DNA of 64,000 nt from Lantana camara (Eukaryota; Streptophyta; Magnoliopsida; Lamiales; Verbenaceae): contig CM074858.1 of the NCBI GenBank assembly GCA_037501455.1, positions 89,750,501 to 89,814,500 of the forward strand, in the 5' to 3' direction. Position numbers and translations under genes: made by a program. Shown piece by piece: positions 34,433-46,881 of the stretch. Numbering within the stretch: the stretch's first letter is position 1; each line of letters starts with the position of its first letter. Under the pieces are notes generated by a model that was not told the DNA's origin, did no database searches, and saw only the letters and a list, made by a program, of their open reading frames with translations.

Positions 34433-35365
34433 TATTAGGAATAGTGCCCTTAAAACAGATGTTTGCTTTACTATTTCCTTATGAAATCACAAACAGTCTT
34501 TGAATAATAAACGAGATGATTTTGTTCATAGGCAATCACTTGTTTATGTGCTTATTTATGTTTGTTTGGGTTGACTGTGTTTTGCATGTATTGAACTCCC
34601 CTAATCCGATGAGGCCGTTAAGAACTTTGTCGTTATGGGAACGACACATGAAATAAGTTCTTAGTTCCATAGGCGAGGATTAGAAATTTCTCCAAGTCGA
34701 TGAGTCCGACAAACAGTGGGAGTGTCGACCTTGACTCTACTGAGACTTGCTTGTGTGATTATGTCATTTTGAAGGATCACTCAGTTTCATGGAGTGATAA
34801 GTGCATATGATGATGCGTTCATAATACATAAGGATTAAGACCAAAAAAATAATAATAATACGTAAGGGTGATTGTTACAAGAACTTCATCACTGAGATGT
34901 CCCACGTGAGAACATTCCTATATGGGAAAGGAAGTTTCCTGAAATTCCAGATTAGGAAATATCTCACAGGTCAATGACGTGATTCATTAATCCTTAGACT
35001 TGAGATTCTGTAATATCTTATATGAGCTAACTCTGTAATCTTTGATATAGGCTCAAAAGGGTGTCGCCATATAGACACCTGAACCACGGCCTATGTTGGG
35101 ATTACACAAGTGGCATATGTAGAATTAGTAGAATCAACAAAGGACCTACACTTGTTAAGAACAAGGATGATCTCTTACTGATTGAGTTGTCCGTAGTCCA
35201 TTAAACATTAAACCCTTGACCAAGGTGGATAAAAGATCAAAACATCTGGAAAATGGGGTTTTCTAGGATTGAGATCGAAATGGATATGAAACGAACTTAA
35301 CTTTAAAGATCAAGAATATTTGGGCTCTGAGAATATTCCCATGCCTTAGTTCTTGATTGAGAGAT
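34433..35365 (+). repeat. 5' LTR of copia 2, first part
   Basis: Matches the beginning of the 3' LTR at 54911 with scattered differences, including a short AAAAATAATAATAAT insertion near 34845. It breaks off at GAGAT (35361-35365), the target site of the nested gypsy-type element. Confidence 0.9.
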
Positions 35366-36200
35366 TGTGATATCTTGAGCTCGGGAACTCGGATTCGAGT
35401 TCCGTCACCTTCTCTGAACTTGTATCGAAGATTCGGGTTGAATGGAACAAGCCTCATATTTTTCTAAGCTCGTTTCAGCCTCCAAAATTTAACCGAAACT
35501 TGTGACGTCCGCCTAAATGACCACCTCCCACTATTTTAACCATAACTTGAACCATAGTTAACCAAATGGAGTGAAACTTGGACCCACATGACCCTCACTT
35601 AACCCTTAATCAGTCAACATCTCTCTCATTTTATTTCATACACTAGAGGGTTCATACTCAGCTGCAAACCGAGACCCTTTTTTTTTATGAGAGAAGAATA
35701 CTATTCATTCTTGGCATTTCAAGCTCGTTTCTCGTCCGATTCGCTTCAAATTTGATAGGTAAATCCGGAATATTATTTTGGATCTTCTCCTCTTTCTTTT
35801 GAGTGCCTATTTGTTGTATATCTTGGGATTTTGAGCATGGTTTGGGGCTGATTTATGAATAGTGAGAATTTGTGGAGATTTGTGAATTTATTGCTCGTTT
35901 GTAGTTCGATTCTTGATCCGTGAAGTGCTATGTGCTCCTTGTTGCATCCTTGAACTAATCCTATACTTTTATTTGAGTTATATGCCTTGTATGAGATTTC
36001 ACCATTGATGGGTTTCAAGAAATTTCAAGCTTTTCCTTTTCTTCGTGTTTGCCTTCGGTAGTTGTTGTGGTTGAGCATGAGTTAGGCTAGGTTCTTGTGT
36101 GTTTTGCTGCCTTGGGTTGTTGTTGCTGCTGTTGTGCGAATTTGTGGAGAAGAAACAAGAAGAACAGGGCCGTTGCAGCTGCTGCAAATCTTGATCGAGA

Positions 36201-36324
36201 AATCTCCCAGGGCGGGGAGATTTTGAGAAGAAAAGTCCCCGGGCGGGGACTTCTGTTTTGGGAGGCAGAAGGTATTTCCCCGATCGGGGAAAATGGAAGA
36301 AGAAATCTCCCCTCCCGGGGAGAT
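36201..36324. repeat. Cassette of four palindromes in LTR C (5' copy)
   Basis: AATCTCCC-AGGGCG-GGGAGATT (36201-36222), AAGTCCC-CGGGCG-GGGACTT (36233-36252), TTTCCC-CGATCG-GGGAAA (36275-36292) and ATCTCCC-CTCCCG-GGGAGAT (36305-36324). Each has a 6-7 or 8-bp stem and a 6-nt centre. The 3' LTR repeats them at about 43307-43430, with changes in the third. Confidence 0.9.
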
Positions 36325-36407
36325 GGAACAACTGCTGCTGCTGCTGCGTTCTTTTATTTATTTTTTTCTTGTTTTGATTCAGGTGTTCATGTGTGTGTAC
36401 GTGCTAA

Positions 36408-36409
<2 letters not shown>

Positions 36410-36463
<54 letters not shown>

Positions 36464-36639
36464 AAATGCATGCTTGTATACGTGTATATATATATATATT
36501 AATGCATAGCTTATGTATATATATATAATAGATATTTAATGCATATATGTATGAAATGCATGCTTGTATACGTGTATATATATATATATATTAATGCATA
36601 GCTTATGTATATATATATAATAGATATTTAATGCATGAA

Positions 36640-36699
<60 letters not shown>

Positions 36700-36790
36700 C
36701 GTAATATGCATGCAAATGTGTATATATATAGTATATATATATTATTAAATGCATGCATGCAATGTTGTAGTGTATATATATAGATATATA
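36410..36790. repeat. TA microsatellites and a tandem about 100-bp unit in LTR C
   Basis: Several TA runs alternate with a repeated segment GTATGAAATGCATGCTTGTATACGTG...AATGCATAGCTTATG...TAGATATTTAATGCAT (about 36460-36540 and 36548-36634). The 3' LTR has only one such unit, so the copy number changed after insertion. ORFs in this area are low-complexity artefacts. Confidence 0.85.
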
Positions 36791-38763
36791 TTTTGATATT
36801 GATTTGTTTATATATTATTTAAATGCATGATTAATTATAAATATTAAGTATTGTTTAATTTATTTCAATTTTAGAATTTAATTGTTATATGAAATTCTTG
36901 GATTCATTTGATATAAAATGTGAAAATATGAATTTATGAGACTAAAGTGGTATGATATTAATTCATGAAGTGTGATCTTTAAATTGTAAAATGTTATGCT
37001 ATGAATTATGGATTTAATTTATGGAATGATATGAATGCCTATAATTCGTTTGATTTATAAATTATTGTATTTGAATTATAAATGGTTATTCGGAATTCTT
37101 GATTTAAATTGCTATGAATTACGAAATGAATGAACGTGAAACCTTTGTTCAGTGATTGACATTTATCGATTGGCTCGACTTTGCATGATTCGTGAAAGGA
37201 TATGAAACAAATGAGTATGATACCTTCATTTGTTGAAAGTATTTGAATGAATTACTCGTTTATGTGTTCTAAGGCATTAATTGTGCACATGAACGTCTTC
37301 ATAACATGTTGTTACTTCTTATGGCATCTCATATCACGTTAATGCATTGCCATGCGCCTTATATGGTTCATTTGGAGTCTTGAGTCTCACGAACATGTTA
37401 CATTGTCTTTTGCACAGTTTTCTCCGGGGCAGAGATGCCGGGTTCATAGGACATTTTCGAGTCTCCTTTCTTTTGGTATTATTCGGTAAGAGGCGTACAG
37501 GTGGGTTTCCCTTCTATTAGCTATGATGACCCCGATATATCCTTATGTGAAGTTTTAAGCCAAAATATTATATATATGTGTATATATATCGAGTCTTTTC
37601 AAAAGAGTCTATGATTTTCAACGTAAAGCCCTTTTTTCTTTCATGAATCCCTTACCAAATGTTTTGGCGAGATCAGTGAACACATTGTTTATGGGGGCCT
37701 GGGACTATGTGTACATGGCTATCCGGGGAAGCTCGGGCTAACGGTGATCCCCGTGCACTAGTCCCAACAATTATTAACAGCGATACCGGCCCTCGCTAGG
37801 AGATTAGCGAGGAATGGGAGCTGAGTGCCTTTGGGGAACTCATGAACCCCCTTTGGTCAATGATTGAGGTGGTCGGGTCTTGCTAACCCGTCCACCACCC
37901 GGAGGAAGAAGGTTGGAACTTGTTTTATGGTATGATTATGAATAAGATGGTTATGAACGTATGCTAATGAACGAATGCATGAACGAATGAATGAATGTGG
38001 TATGATCACTAATGAATGATTGAATGAATGAATGAATGAATTAGTTAATGCACACACGAGGAGAAGGTTGGAGAATTCGCCCTCTCCCCGGGCTTACGTA
38101 ATGACCACATGATTGAATGAATAAATGAAATTGATTGTTGTAATCCCGAGTGTTGTTTTACTTTGTTTTCACCCACTTGGGAAATATTTAAACAAACCTC
38201 ACACGGGATTATAGCTTGCATGTGAGCGTGTTTAAATTCTGTAATACTATTTATGTTATGCCCCGTTTTATACCCACCAGTCTCCTATAGACTGAACCCG
38301 GATTGTTTTCAGTTTCTTGCAGGTTGGAGTGTTACGCGGGAAGTCGTGTCTGTCAAGTCTTTTGATTAAGTTGAGTCATGTCGCGTGCATCTTGTAAACT
38401 TGAACAATTTTGAGCATTGCACGATTATGATTATGTTATGATATTGATTCGGGACCGGCTTCTAGGACAGATTGAACCCGTGATTGTGATTATGATTTAT
38501 GTTGAATTTTCGGGACTAGGAATTTATGCTAGTTAAACTCGTCCTATCTTATTTGTATTTGTGATTAATTACATATTTTGCTTCAGCACGTTCGTTAACT
38601 CTTGTATCACTTATTTGGTTTCGTAGTTTTAGTTCCCGCCTAGCCTAGTGAGTGAGTGGTCTCCCGTTCGCTACGTTTTGGATTCGGGTGCGGACTTTCC
38701 ATTTCGTAACCGGGTTTGGGTCATAGTGCGGGGGATGTGGTGCCTTTCATTTGGGGCGCTACA

Positions 38764-41700
38764 TCCTTATGTGGTATCAGAGCCCTGGGTTGCAAAACCC
38801 GGGTTCACGTGTCGTGATTGAGTCAGTTTAAGTCATACGCCATAGGAACAACTTGTCAACGTGTGCATTGCATTGAATTTTCATCATTATTTGACATGAA
38901 TTGTTAGAATTACTTTATATATCTGATTTACTTTCAACTTGATTGTTTTACTTGTTCTATCTTGCATTTAATACGTGTCTGTTATTATAAATACGTACCA
39001 TAAGCATATATTAATCCACATGCATCTATACTTGAGTTGAATCTTTGATTGTAGATCATTATTACTCTATCCAAGCTACCGTCAATCCCACCCATAAATT
39101 CCTCCAATCACACCAACAAAGAGGTTATGGAATTAAGGGATTAGAAAGTCGTGTGTTGATTCTTCAAGGATATTAACATGGAGATATATTTCATTACTCA
39201 ACATCGTGGTAGATGGTGGGGTTACCTACAAGGATCAAGGGATCGTGGTCTTTTCCAAATAGAGCCATGTTCTTTGGCGTCCTTACCACGGTGCACCAAA
39301 ACTCTCTCCTTGTCACAATGAGCCTTATTGGAAGAGAAGTCAGGATAGAAACCACAAGGAAGGATTTTATTAGCGAGGAGACGAAGACCTTCAAGAGAAC
39401 CCAAATTCGATCAAAGGGAGAAGGAGAGGTAAATTGAAACATTCGGATTTCAGGTAAGGAAGAAGTCATTTTGAAAGGCATTGATGAGAACCGATCGGTA
39501 TGGCGATTTCAAGTTCCTGGAAATCCTAGGTGCCAAAGGTTCTATCCTCGGTCGGATTGCAGTCTGCTTTTTAGACTCAAGTTGAATTGTTGAGCTATGA
39601 GTTCGAGTTGGGATGAATGAAACAACAAATGGAAACGATAAAGAAAGGCAAAGAGCTGTTGGAGGGAAATTATGTGCTCAAGTGTAAGCAATTGGAAGAT
39701 GAGTTAATTCCATCATTGAACTCGTAAAGGATAGTTAATCGAACTTCAACCAAAGTACTATCTAAGACTAAGAGTCGGATCGTCTTCAAGGACCGATATT
39801 TAAGAAGAGTCAAGATGCCGATTCCATTGGCGTAGAAGAAGTTGGGTTCGAGGGATTTCAATTTTGGATAGCGGGAACCCATAAGTGGATACAAGGAAAC
39901 TTTGAAGATTTAGGAGAATATGGGTTCAAGAGATTGTGATCTCGGACTATGGAGAATTGAGGACTATGGGAAGCATCATCAACGAGCGAACAAAGTTCAG
40001 CCTTACAAATTATGCCACAACATTGAGATCAAAGGATAAGATGTCGTGCTAAAAGATACCACTTCGGTGACAGGTTCAATGCATGCATAGCACGTGCACC
40101 ATGCATCACAAATTAGTTATTTAAATTCTTATTATATACGTTTTAATACTCTAATTGTTAAATTAGTGTTGCATACTTATTTGTTGAATTATGCGTCTTG
40201 TTGTTGCATTTCCTTGTTTAAAATATTTACTACATGCATTTATCATCGCACGCATCATTTTAGTGTTTACTTGTTAGGATTTCGCCGTTTAATACTTTCG
40301 CTATTACTTCGATCAAAGTCCTATGGAACAAAGGGAAGAAGAACATTTTGAGTTGATAGAGTGGGACAAAGACAGAAGTGGATGGTTTCAAGACATATAA
40401 ATTAGACGAGACAAGTTAGGGAACTTAATGGTGTTAAACAGGAGTTTGGAAAGCAAAGGAAAAGGGTCGTTGCTCCAATCAAGTACTTTAAAGTGAACGT
40501 GAGCTAGGCCATCGAACACGTTTTCTACCTAGAGCTGTTCGTCCCAAGGAAATAAGTTTGTGAGATCAGGAATTCTTATTAAGAGGGAGAGCACGACTAA
40601 GAGACAAACTTAAGCTTTAAGGCTGTGCTCGGAGAGTATACTAGTAGGAACAACGGCAATGCAAACCCTAGACGATTTGGAAATTCAATTAATAGTGATA
40701 GGAAAAGGATAAAATGGTCTTAACGATGGAATTACCAAAATAAAAGTTAAATCACTATACTCAGCTTGAAGATTGCTAAGGGATCTTCATAGTACGGGGT
40801 CGAATTTCTGAAGATGATGGAATTATGAGGGAACCTCTGTGAACTCCTATCAGTGTTGGTGAAAGGAATCGTAAGGGTGATCATTGAAGGAATTGGATCA
40901 ACTTCAAGAATTATAAGGAATGTTTTGCGTTTAAGTAAGGAATGGAATGGGGCAGAACCAAATACTTGTCTACGGGCTTAAAGAGAATAAAGAGATAACT
41001 GGAATAAGAGTTAGGAAAGAATTCCCGAGAGAGTTGATCGGACTTTAGGAATTTATGGTTTAACTTGATTGAGGAAGAATTCATGAAAGAGAAAACCGTG
41101 GTGGGAATGATCATGAGATAGGAATCGAACTTAGGGCTTTGAAAGTAGTTGATCTTGAGTATGGTGAATTCGGGCATCGATAAGGATAGAAGATTCAAAT
41201 TTGAGTCATGGGAGGAACGTTCTGATGACATGTAGGATAAAGCAAAGTTTGACTGGTTGAAAGAGTTAGTCATGTCAAGGGAAGATGTAGAGGTTAAGGG
41301 TGAGAAGTTAGAGAAGGAATGGAGCACTATTCTAAGAGTTAATTAAATTCCAAAGAATCCGCCTAATTGAAAAAGGTGATCAAGGTGTAAGAGTCAAGTA
41401 GGACCAGCCGAGAGTTGTCTTCTCTTCAACCGGACACTCATATGAAGGGCATTAAAGATAAGTCAAGAACCAAGCCAACTTTTGGGTCGCATTATCCAAT
41501 TGGACCACGAATTACTCAATTTCAAATTTCTTTGCTACGGTGAACGGTACATAAAACATTCATGGCATATGCATACATTTAATTTGATTGAATTGATTCT
41601 TAATGCTCTATACTTTGCTAATTGATTATTTTCGTTGTTTCTTGTTATATTGTTATTTATATTATTACGTGTCCCTGTGTGATCTACGTGATTATTCATT

Positions 41701-41927
41701 ATTGTAATTCACATTTTGAATCTTTTCTTCTTCGTATTTACTCTTTGATGTAATTTCTGTTTTTGAGAGACGGGGTTCTCTCATTGTTGTTCGAGAGGAC
41801 GGGGTTCTCTCCTTGTTGTTCGAGAGACGGGGTTCTCTCCTTGTTGATTGCGAGGGACGGGGTTCCCTCATTAATTGTTTTAGGCATGCAGTGAATTCGA
41901 GGACGGATTCTTTTAAGGGGGAGAGAT
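38764..41927 (+). other. Non-coding internal region of the LARD
   Basis: The region begins with the PBS TGGTATCAGAGCC at 38772-38784 and ends with the purine tract at 41911-41927. No frame carries protease, RT, RNase H or integrase motifs. It includes a hairpin repeat array at 41765-41870. Two minus-strand ORFs near 39194-39481 and 40911-41327 lack recognisable domains and run against the element's direction. Confidence 0.75.
41765..41870. repeat. Four tandem hairpin repeats before the LARD polypurine tract
   Basis: Units of about 28-30 bp start at 41765, 41793, 41822 and 41852. Each has the plan GAGAGA-CGGGGT-TCTCTC (6-bp stem, 6-nt centre). The fourth reads GAGGGA-CGGGGT-TCCCTC, a paired change on both sides of the stem. 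They are separated by TTGTTGTTC-like linkers. Confidence 0.9.
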
Positions 41928-43659
41928 TGTAACGCCCTGGTTTTTCATTTGTACTAATATCTCGTATGTGTTTATAAATTGTGCAATTTAAATTATTTAA
42001 TTATGCGATTAATTGTTTATAAGTGTTTAAATATTTAATTCTAATATAAATTGTTAGTATTTTATAATTTTTATTTTATTTTATTATAATTTATTTCGTT
42101 AGTTATTTATTTAAATTGTTAATTAAGAATTAAGGTTAATTAATCATGTTTAATTATGCTAATTAATTAATTTCATTAATCGTTGACTTTAGTTTAATTT
42201 AAAAATGAAATATAAATATGTTTATTTAATTTGGAAATGATATGAAATTGTTAACGTTTGCGCATGAGTGTTTTAATCGCGCTTCGTTCTTATATGTTTT
42301 GATATCGAAAATTCATGAAAAGTTAGTATGTCGTAGATTTATGTGTTATGAACATGTTTATATGCTCGTTTTATATTTTCGATCTCGTTTGGTGTGGTAA
42401 CGAATTTATTTTGAATTGTGGAACCAAGTCGGGGGCTAACGAGCAATTAGCGCACCCTTAGTTCCGTATGTGATATCTTGAGCTCGGGAACTCGGATTCG
42501 AGTTCCGTCACCTTCTCTGAACTTGTATCGAAGATTCGGGTTGAATGGAACAAGCCTCATATTTTTCTAAGCTCGTTTCAACCTCCGAAATTTAACCGAA
42601 ACTTATGACGTCCGCCTAAATGACCACCTCCCACTATTTTAACCATAACTTGAACCATAGTTAACCAAATGGAGTGAAACTTGGACCCACATGACCCTCA
42701 CTTAACCCTTAATCAGTCAACATCTCTCTCATTTTATTTCATACACTAGAGGGTTCATACTCAGCTGCAAACCGAGACCCTTTTTTTTTTATGAGAGAAG
42801 AACACTATTCATTCTTGGCATTTCAAGCTCGTTTCTCGTCCGATTCGCTTCAAATTCGATAGGAAAGTCCGGAATATTATTTTGGATCTTCTCCTCTTTC
42901 TTTTGAGTGCCTATTTGCTGTATATCTTGGGATTTTGAGCATGGTTTGGGGCTGATTTATGAATAGTGAGAATTTGTGGAGATTTGTGAATTTATTGCTC
43001 GTTTGTAGTTCGATTCTTGATCCGTGAAGTGCTATGTGCTCCTTGTTGCATCCTTGAACTAATCCTATACTTTTATTTGAGTTATATGCCTTGTATGAGA
43101 TTTCACCATTGATGGGTTTCAAGAAATTTCAAGCTTTTCCTTTTCTTCGTGTTTGCCTTCGGTAGTTGTTGTGGTTGAGCATGAGTTAGGCTAGGTTCTT
43201 GTGTGTTTTGCTGCCTTGGGTTGTTGTTGCTGCTGTTGTGCGAATTTGTGGAGAAGAAACAAGAAGAACAGGGCCGTTGCAGCTGCTGCAAATCTTGATC
43301 GAGAAATCTCCCAGGGCGGGGAGATTTTGAGAAGAAAAGTCCCCGGGCGGGGACTTCTGTTTTGGGAGGCAGAAGGTATTTTCCCGACCGGGGAAAATGG
43401 AAGAAGAAATCTCCCCTCCCGGGGAGATGGAACAACTGCTGCTGCTGCTGCGTTCTTTTATTTATTTTTTTCTTGTTTTGATTCAGGTGTTCATGTGTGT
43501 GTACGTGCTAATATATATATATATATATATAATATGTTATACTATGCATGTAAATGAGTATGTAATATATATATATATATGTATTAAATGCATGCTTGTA
43601 TACGTGTATATATATATTAATGCATAGCTTATGTATATATATATATAATAGATATTTAA

Positions 43660-43694
<35 letters not shown>

Positions 43695-45757
43695 CGTAAT
43701 ATGTATGCAAATGTGTATATATATAGTATATATATATTATTAAATGCATGCATGCAATGTTGTACGTGTATATATATAGATATATATTTTGATATTGATT
43801 TGTTTATATATTATTTAAATGCATGATTAATTATAAATATTAAGTATTGTTTAATTTATTTCAATTTTAGAATTTTAATTGTTATATGAAATTCTTGGAT
43901 TCATTTGATATAAAATGTGAAAATATGAATTTATGAGACTAAAGTGGTATGATATTAATTCATGAAGTGTGATCTTTAAATTGTAGAATGTTATGCTATG
44001 AATTATGGATTTAATTTATGGAATGATATGAATGCCTATAATTCGTTTGATTTATAAATTATTGTATTTGAGTTATAAATGGTTATTCGGAATTCTTGAT
44101 TTAAATTGCTATGAATTACGAAATGAATGAACGTGAAACCTTTGTTTAGTGATTGACATTTATCGATTGGCTCGACTTTGCATGATTCGTGAAAGGATAT
44201 GAAACAAATGAGTATGATACCTTCATTTGTTGAAAGTATTTGAATGAATTGCTCGTTTATGTGTTCTAAGGCATTGATTGTGCACATGAACGTCTTCATA
44301 ACATGTTGTTACTTCTTATGGCATCTTATATCACGTTAATGCATTGCCATGCGTCTTATATGGTTCATTTGGAGTCTTGAGTCTCACGAACATGTTACAT
44401 TGTCTTTTGCACAGTTTTCTCCGGGGCGGAGATACTGGGTTCATAGGACATTTTCGAGTCTCCTTTCTTTTGGTAGTGCTCGGTAAGAGGCGTACAGGTG
44501 GGTTTCTCTTCTATTAGCTATGATGACCCCGATATATCCTTATGTGAAGTTTTAAGCCAAAATATTATATATATGTGTATATATATCGAGTCTTTTCAAA
44601 AGAGTCTATGATTTTCAACGTAAAGTCCTTTTTCCTTTCATGAATCCCTTACCAAATGTTTTGGCGAGATCAGTGAACACATTGTTTATGGGGGCCCGGG
44701 ACTATGTGTACGTGGCTATCCGGGGAAGCTCGGGCTAACGGTGATCCCTGTGCACTAGTCCCAACAATTATTAACGGTGATACCGGCCCTTGCTAGGAGA
44801 TTAGCGAGGAATGGGAGCTGAGTGCCTTTGGGGAACTCATGAACCCCCTTTGGTCAATGATTGAGGTGGTCTGGCCTTGCTAACCCGTCCACCACCCGGA
44901 GGAAGAAGGTTGGAACTTGTTTTATGGTATGATTATGAATGATATGGTTATGAACGTATGCTAATGAATGAATGCATGAACGAATGAATGAATGTGGTAT
45001 GATCACTAATGAATGATTGAATGAATGAATGAATTAGTTAATGCACGCACGAGGAGAAGGTTGGAGAATTCGCCCTCTCGTCGGGTTCACGTAATGACCA
45101 CATGATTGAATGAATAAATGAAATTGATTGTTGTAATCCCGAGTGTTGTTTTACTTTGTTTTTCACCCACTTGTGAAATATTTAAACAAACCTGACACGG
45201 GATTATAGCTTGCATATGAGCGTGTTTAAATTCTGTAATACTATTTATGTTATGCCCCGTTTTATACCCACCAATCTCCTATAGACTGAACCCGGATTGT
45301 TTTCAGTTTCTTGTAGGTTGGAGTGCTAGGCGGGAAGTCGTGTCTGTCAAGTCTTTTGATTAAGTTGAGTCATGTCGTGTGCATCTTGTAAACTTGAACA
45401 ATTTTGAGCATTGTACGATTATGATTATGTTATGATATTGATTCGGGGGAGGCTTCTAGGACAGATTGAACCCGTGATTGTGATTATGATTTATGTTGAA
45501 TTTTCGGGACTAGGAATTTATGCTAGTTGAACTCGTCTTATCTTATTTGTATTTGTGATTAATTACATATTTTGCTTCTGCCTGTTCGTTAACTCTTGTA
45601 TCACTTATTTGGTTTCACAGTTTTAGTTCTCGCCTAGCCTACTGAGTGAGTGGTCTCCCGTTCGCTATGATTCGGATTCAGGTGCGGACTTTCCATTTCG
45701 TAACCGGGTTTGGGTCATAGTGCAGGGGATGTGGTGCCTTTCGTTTGGGGCACTACA
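41928..45757 (+). repeat. 3' LTR of the LARD (full length)
   Basis: A 3830-bp LTR from TGTAACGCCCTGG to GGGCACTACA, followed by the TSD GAGAT. It retains the 541 bp lost from the 5' LTR and has shorter TA tracts. Elsewhere it differs by scattered single bases. Confidence 0.92.
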
Positions 45758-45762
45758 GAGAT

Positions 45763-46863
45763 GGAGTTGTAGGAGGATCATATTTCACTGATTGTCATTG
45801 ACTGAAAGGTTCTTCGATTCATTTCGTTATTCGGCTAGGGGTCACACACCCATTGCTAGATTACGGTAGTGTGATCTGTGAAGTGATTAATTAATTAGGG
45901 AATTAATTAATTATCGTTACTGCTAATCGAATAATAAACCTAAAGGGTCACACACAAATGCCAGAACACGAGGGTTATGGTAGGATATTAATATGATTGA
46001 CGAAGGATCAAAATAGTTGATCGATATGGGCATGAAACGAGGTTGATACCACGTGTCACGCGGCCAACGTGGCTACCACGTACACGTGGCTTCACGCGTG
46101 TCCCATTTCATATGATTTATTTCACACGCGAATTCTTTTCTAGAATTAATTAATTAAATTATAATTAATTAATTTTGGTCTTTTAATTAATTATTGAATT
46201 AATTGTTAAGACTATTCTCAAATAAACTTAACCCAATAAATAATTAATTGGGAATTAATTTATTTATTGAATATTGACTTTTAACTTTAGGAAAGTTGAA
46301 AAGTGCAACTTCTTATTGTAGGAGAGAAAAGATTATTCTTGCGAGACTTGGAGAACAAGTTGGGAACTTATTTTCTCCAATTAAATTAATAATTAAATTA
46401 GTTAATTAATGAGCTAGAAAACACAGCCCATTAGGTTTTAGAAACCCTAGGGGCTCGATCCACACTTGTATAAATACAAGGGGTGGTGCTTCTCTTATTC
46501 TTTAGACCAACACTCACGAAGTGTTAAGTTTTTGAGAAAAATTAAAAGAAAAGCTTTCAAAGCAAAATTATCCTAGTCATTAACACAAGCTATAGAACTA
46601 GCATTCTCACTTGCTTGATCGTGTTCTAGGACTGGTGTGGATACGCTTTGGAGGGCTTCTACTTTGGAGTCTAATTCGAAGGCCGTTCGAGGGACTTTCC
46701 GCTTGAAGGGTGTTTGTTAGGCGGTAACAACATCACAAGAAAGCTTCAATTAAAGTGAGTTTTTTGTTATTCCCAACGTTACAGTACGAAAATTGCAAGA
46801 CAACAATTAAACTTGTGGAAAATTTTAAACTTCCATCGCTCAACTCTTTCGTGTTTTCCAACA
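45763..46863 (+). repeat. 5' LTR of copia 2, second part
   Basis: Continues the LTR after the LARD insertion (GGAGTTGTAGGAGGATC, compare 55807). Contains G-box-like CACGTG cores near 46050-46100 and a TATA box in CTTGTATAAATACAAG at about 46466-46481. Ends TTTCCAACA at 46863. Confidence 0.9.
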
Positions 46864-46865
46864 AG

Positions 46866-46881
46866 TGGGATCAGAGCCACC
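46866..46881 (+). other. Primer binding site of copia 2
   Basis: TGGGATCAGAGCCACC, two bases beyond the LTR, is one base different from the usual TGGTATCAGAGCC pairing with initiator Met tRNA. Confidence 0.85.

Larger units (their letters stand above)
35366..38763 (+). repeat. 5' LTR of the LARD, 5'-truncated
   Basis: It starts TGTGATATCTTGAG, which corresponds to 42469 inside the 3' LTR. The equivalent of 41928-42468 is missing, although the TSD GAGAT still abuts it. It ends GGCGCTACA at 38763. It has longer TA tracts than the 3' LTR (36414-36458 and 36640-36697). A donor-like ATAG/GTAAAT lies at 35759 and an acceptor TTGTTTTCAGTTTCTTGCAG ends at 38322. Confidence 0.9.
35366..45757 (+). mobile_element. 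Del/Tekay-like non-coding gypsy element (LARD), family C
   Basis: TSD GAGAT flanks 35366 and 45757. The 5' LTR is 35366-38763, the internal region 38764-41927 and the 3' LTR 41928-45757. A PBS of tRNA-iMet type is at 38772. The 3' end, GAGGACGGATTC...AAGGGGGAGAGAT then TGTAACGCCC, resembles Del/Tekay chromoviruses. The 3.2-kb internal region has no gag or pol ORF, and ORFs there are short and mostly on the wrong strand. The element thus fits a large retrotransposon derivative with long LTRs. The LTR pair is very similar, so insertion was recent. The first 541 bp of the 5' LTR are deleted. Confidence 0.88.

Noticed and set aside
36097..36754. Long ORFs rich in Tyr-Ile repeats on both strands
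   Set aside because: They translate TA microsatellites inside an LTR, and the second LTR copy changes them by repeat-length differences.
40911..41327. 138-aa minus-strand ORF in the LARD
   Set aside because: It runs against the element and has no recognisable domain. The internal region looks non-coding.
41765..41870. Regularly spaced repeats resembling a CRISPR array
   Set aside because: Plant retrotransposon context, near-identical linkers instead of unique spacers, and only four units.
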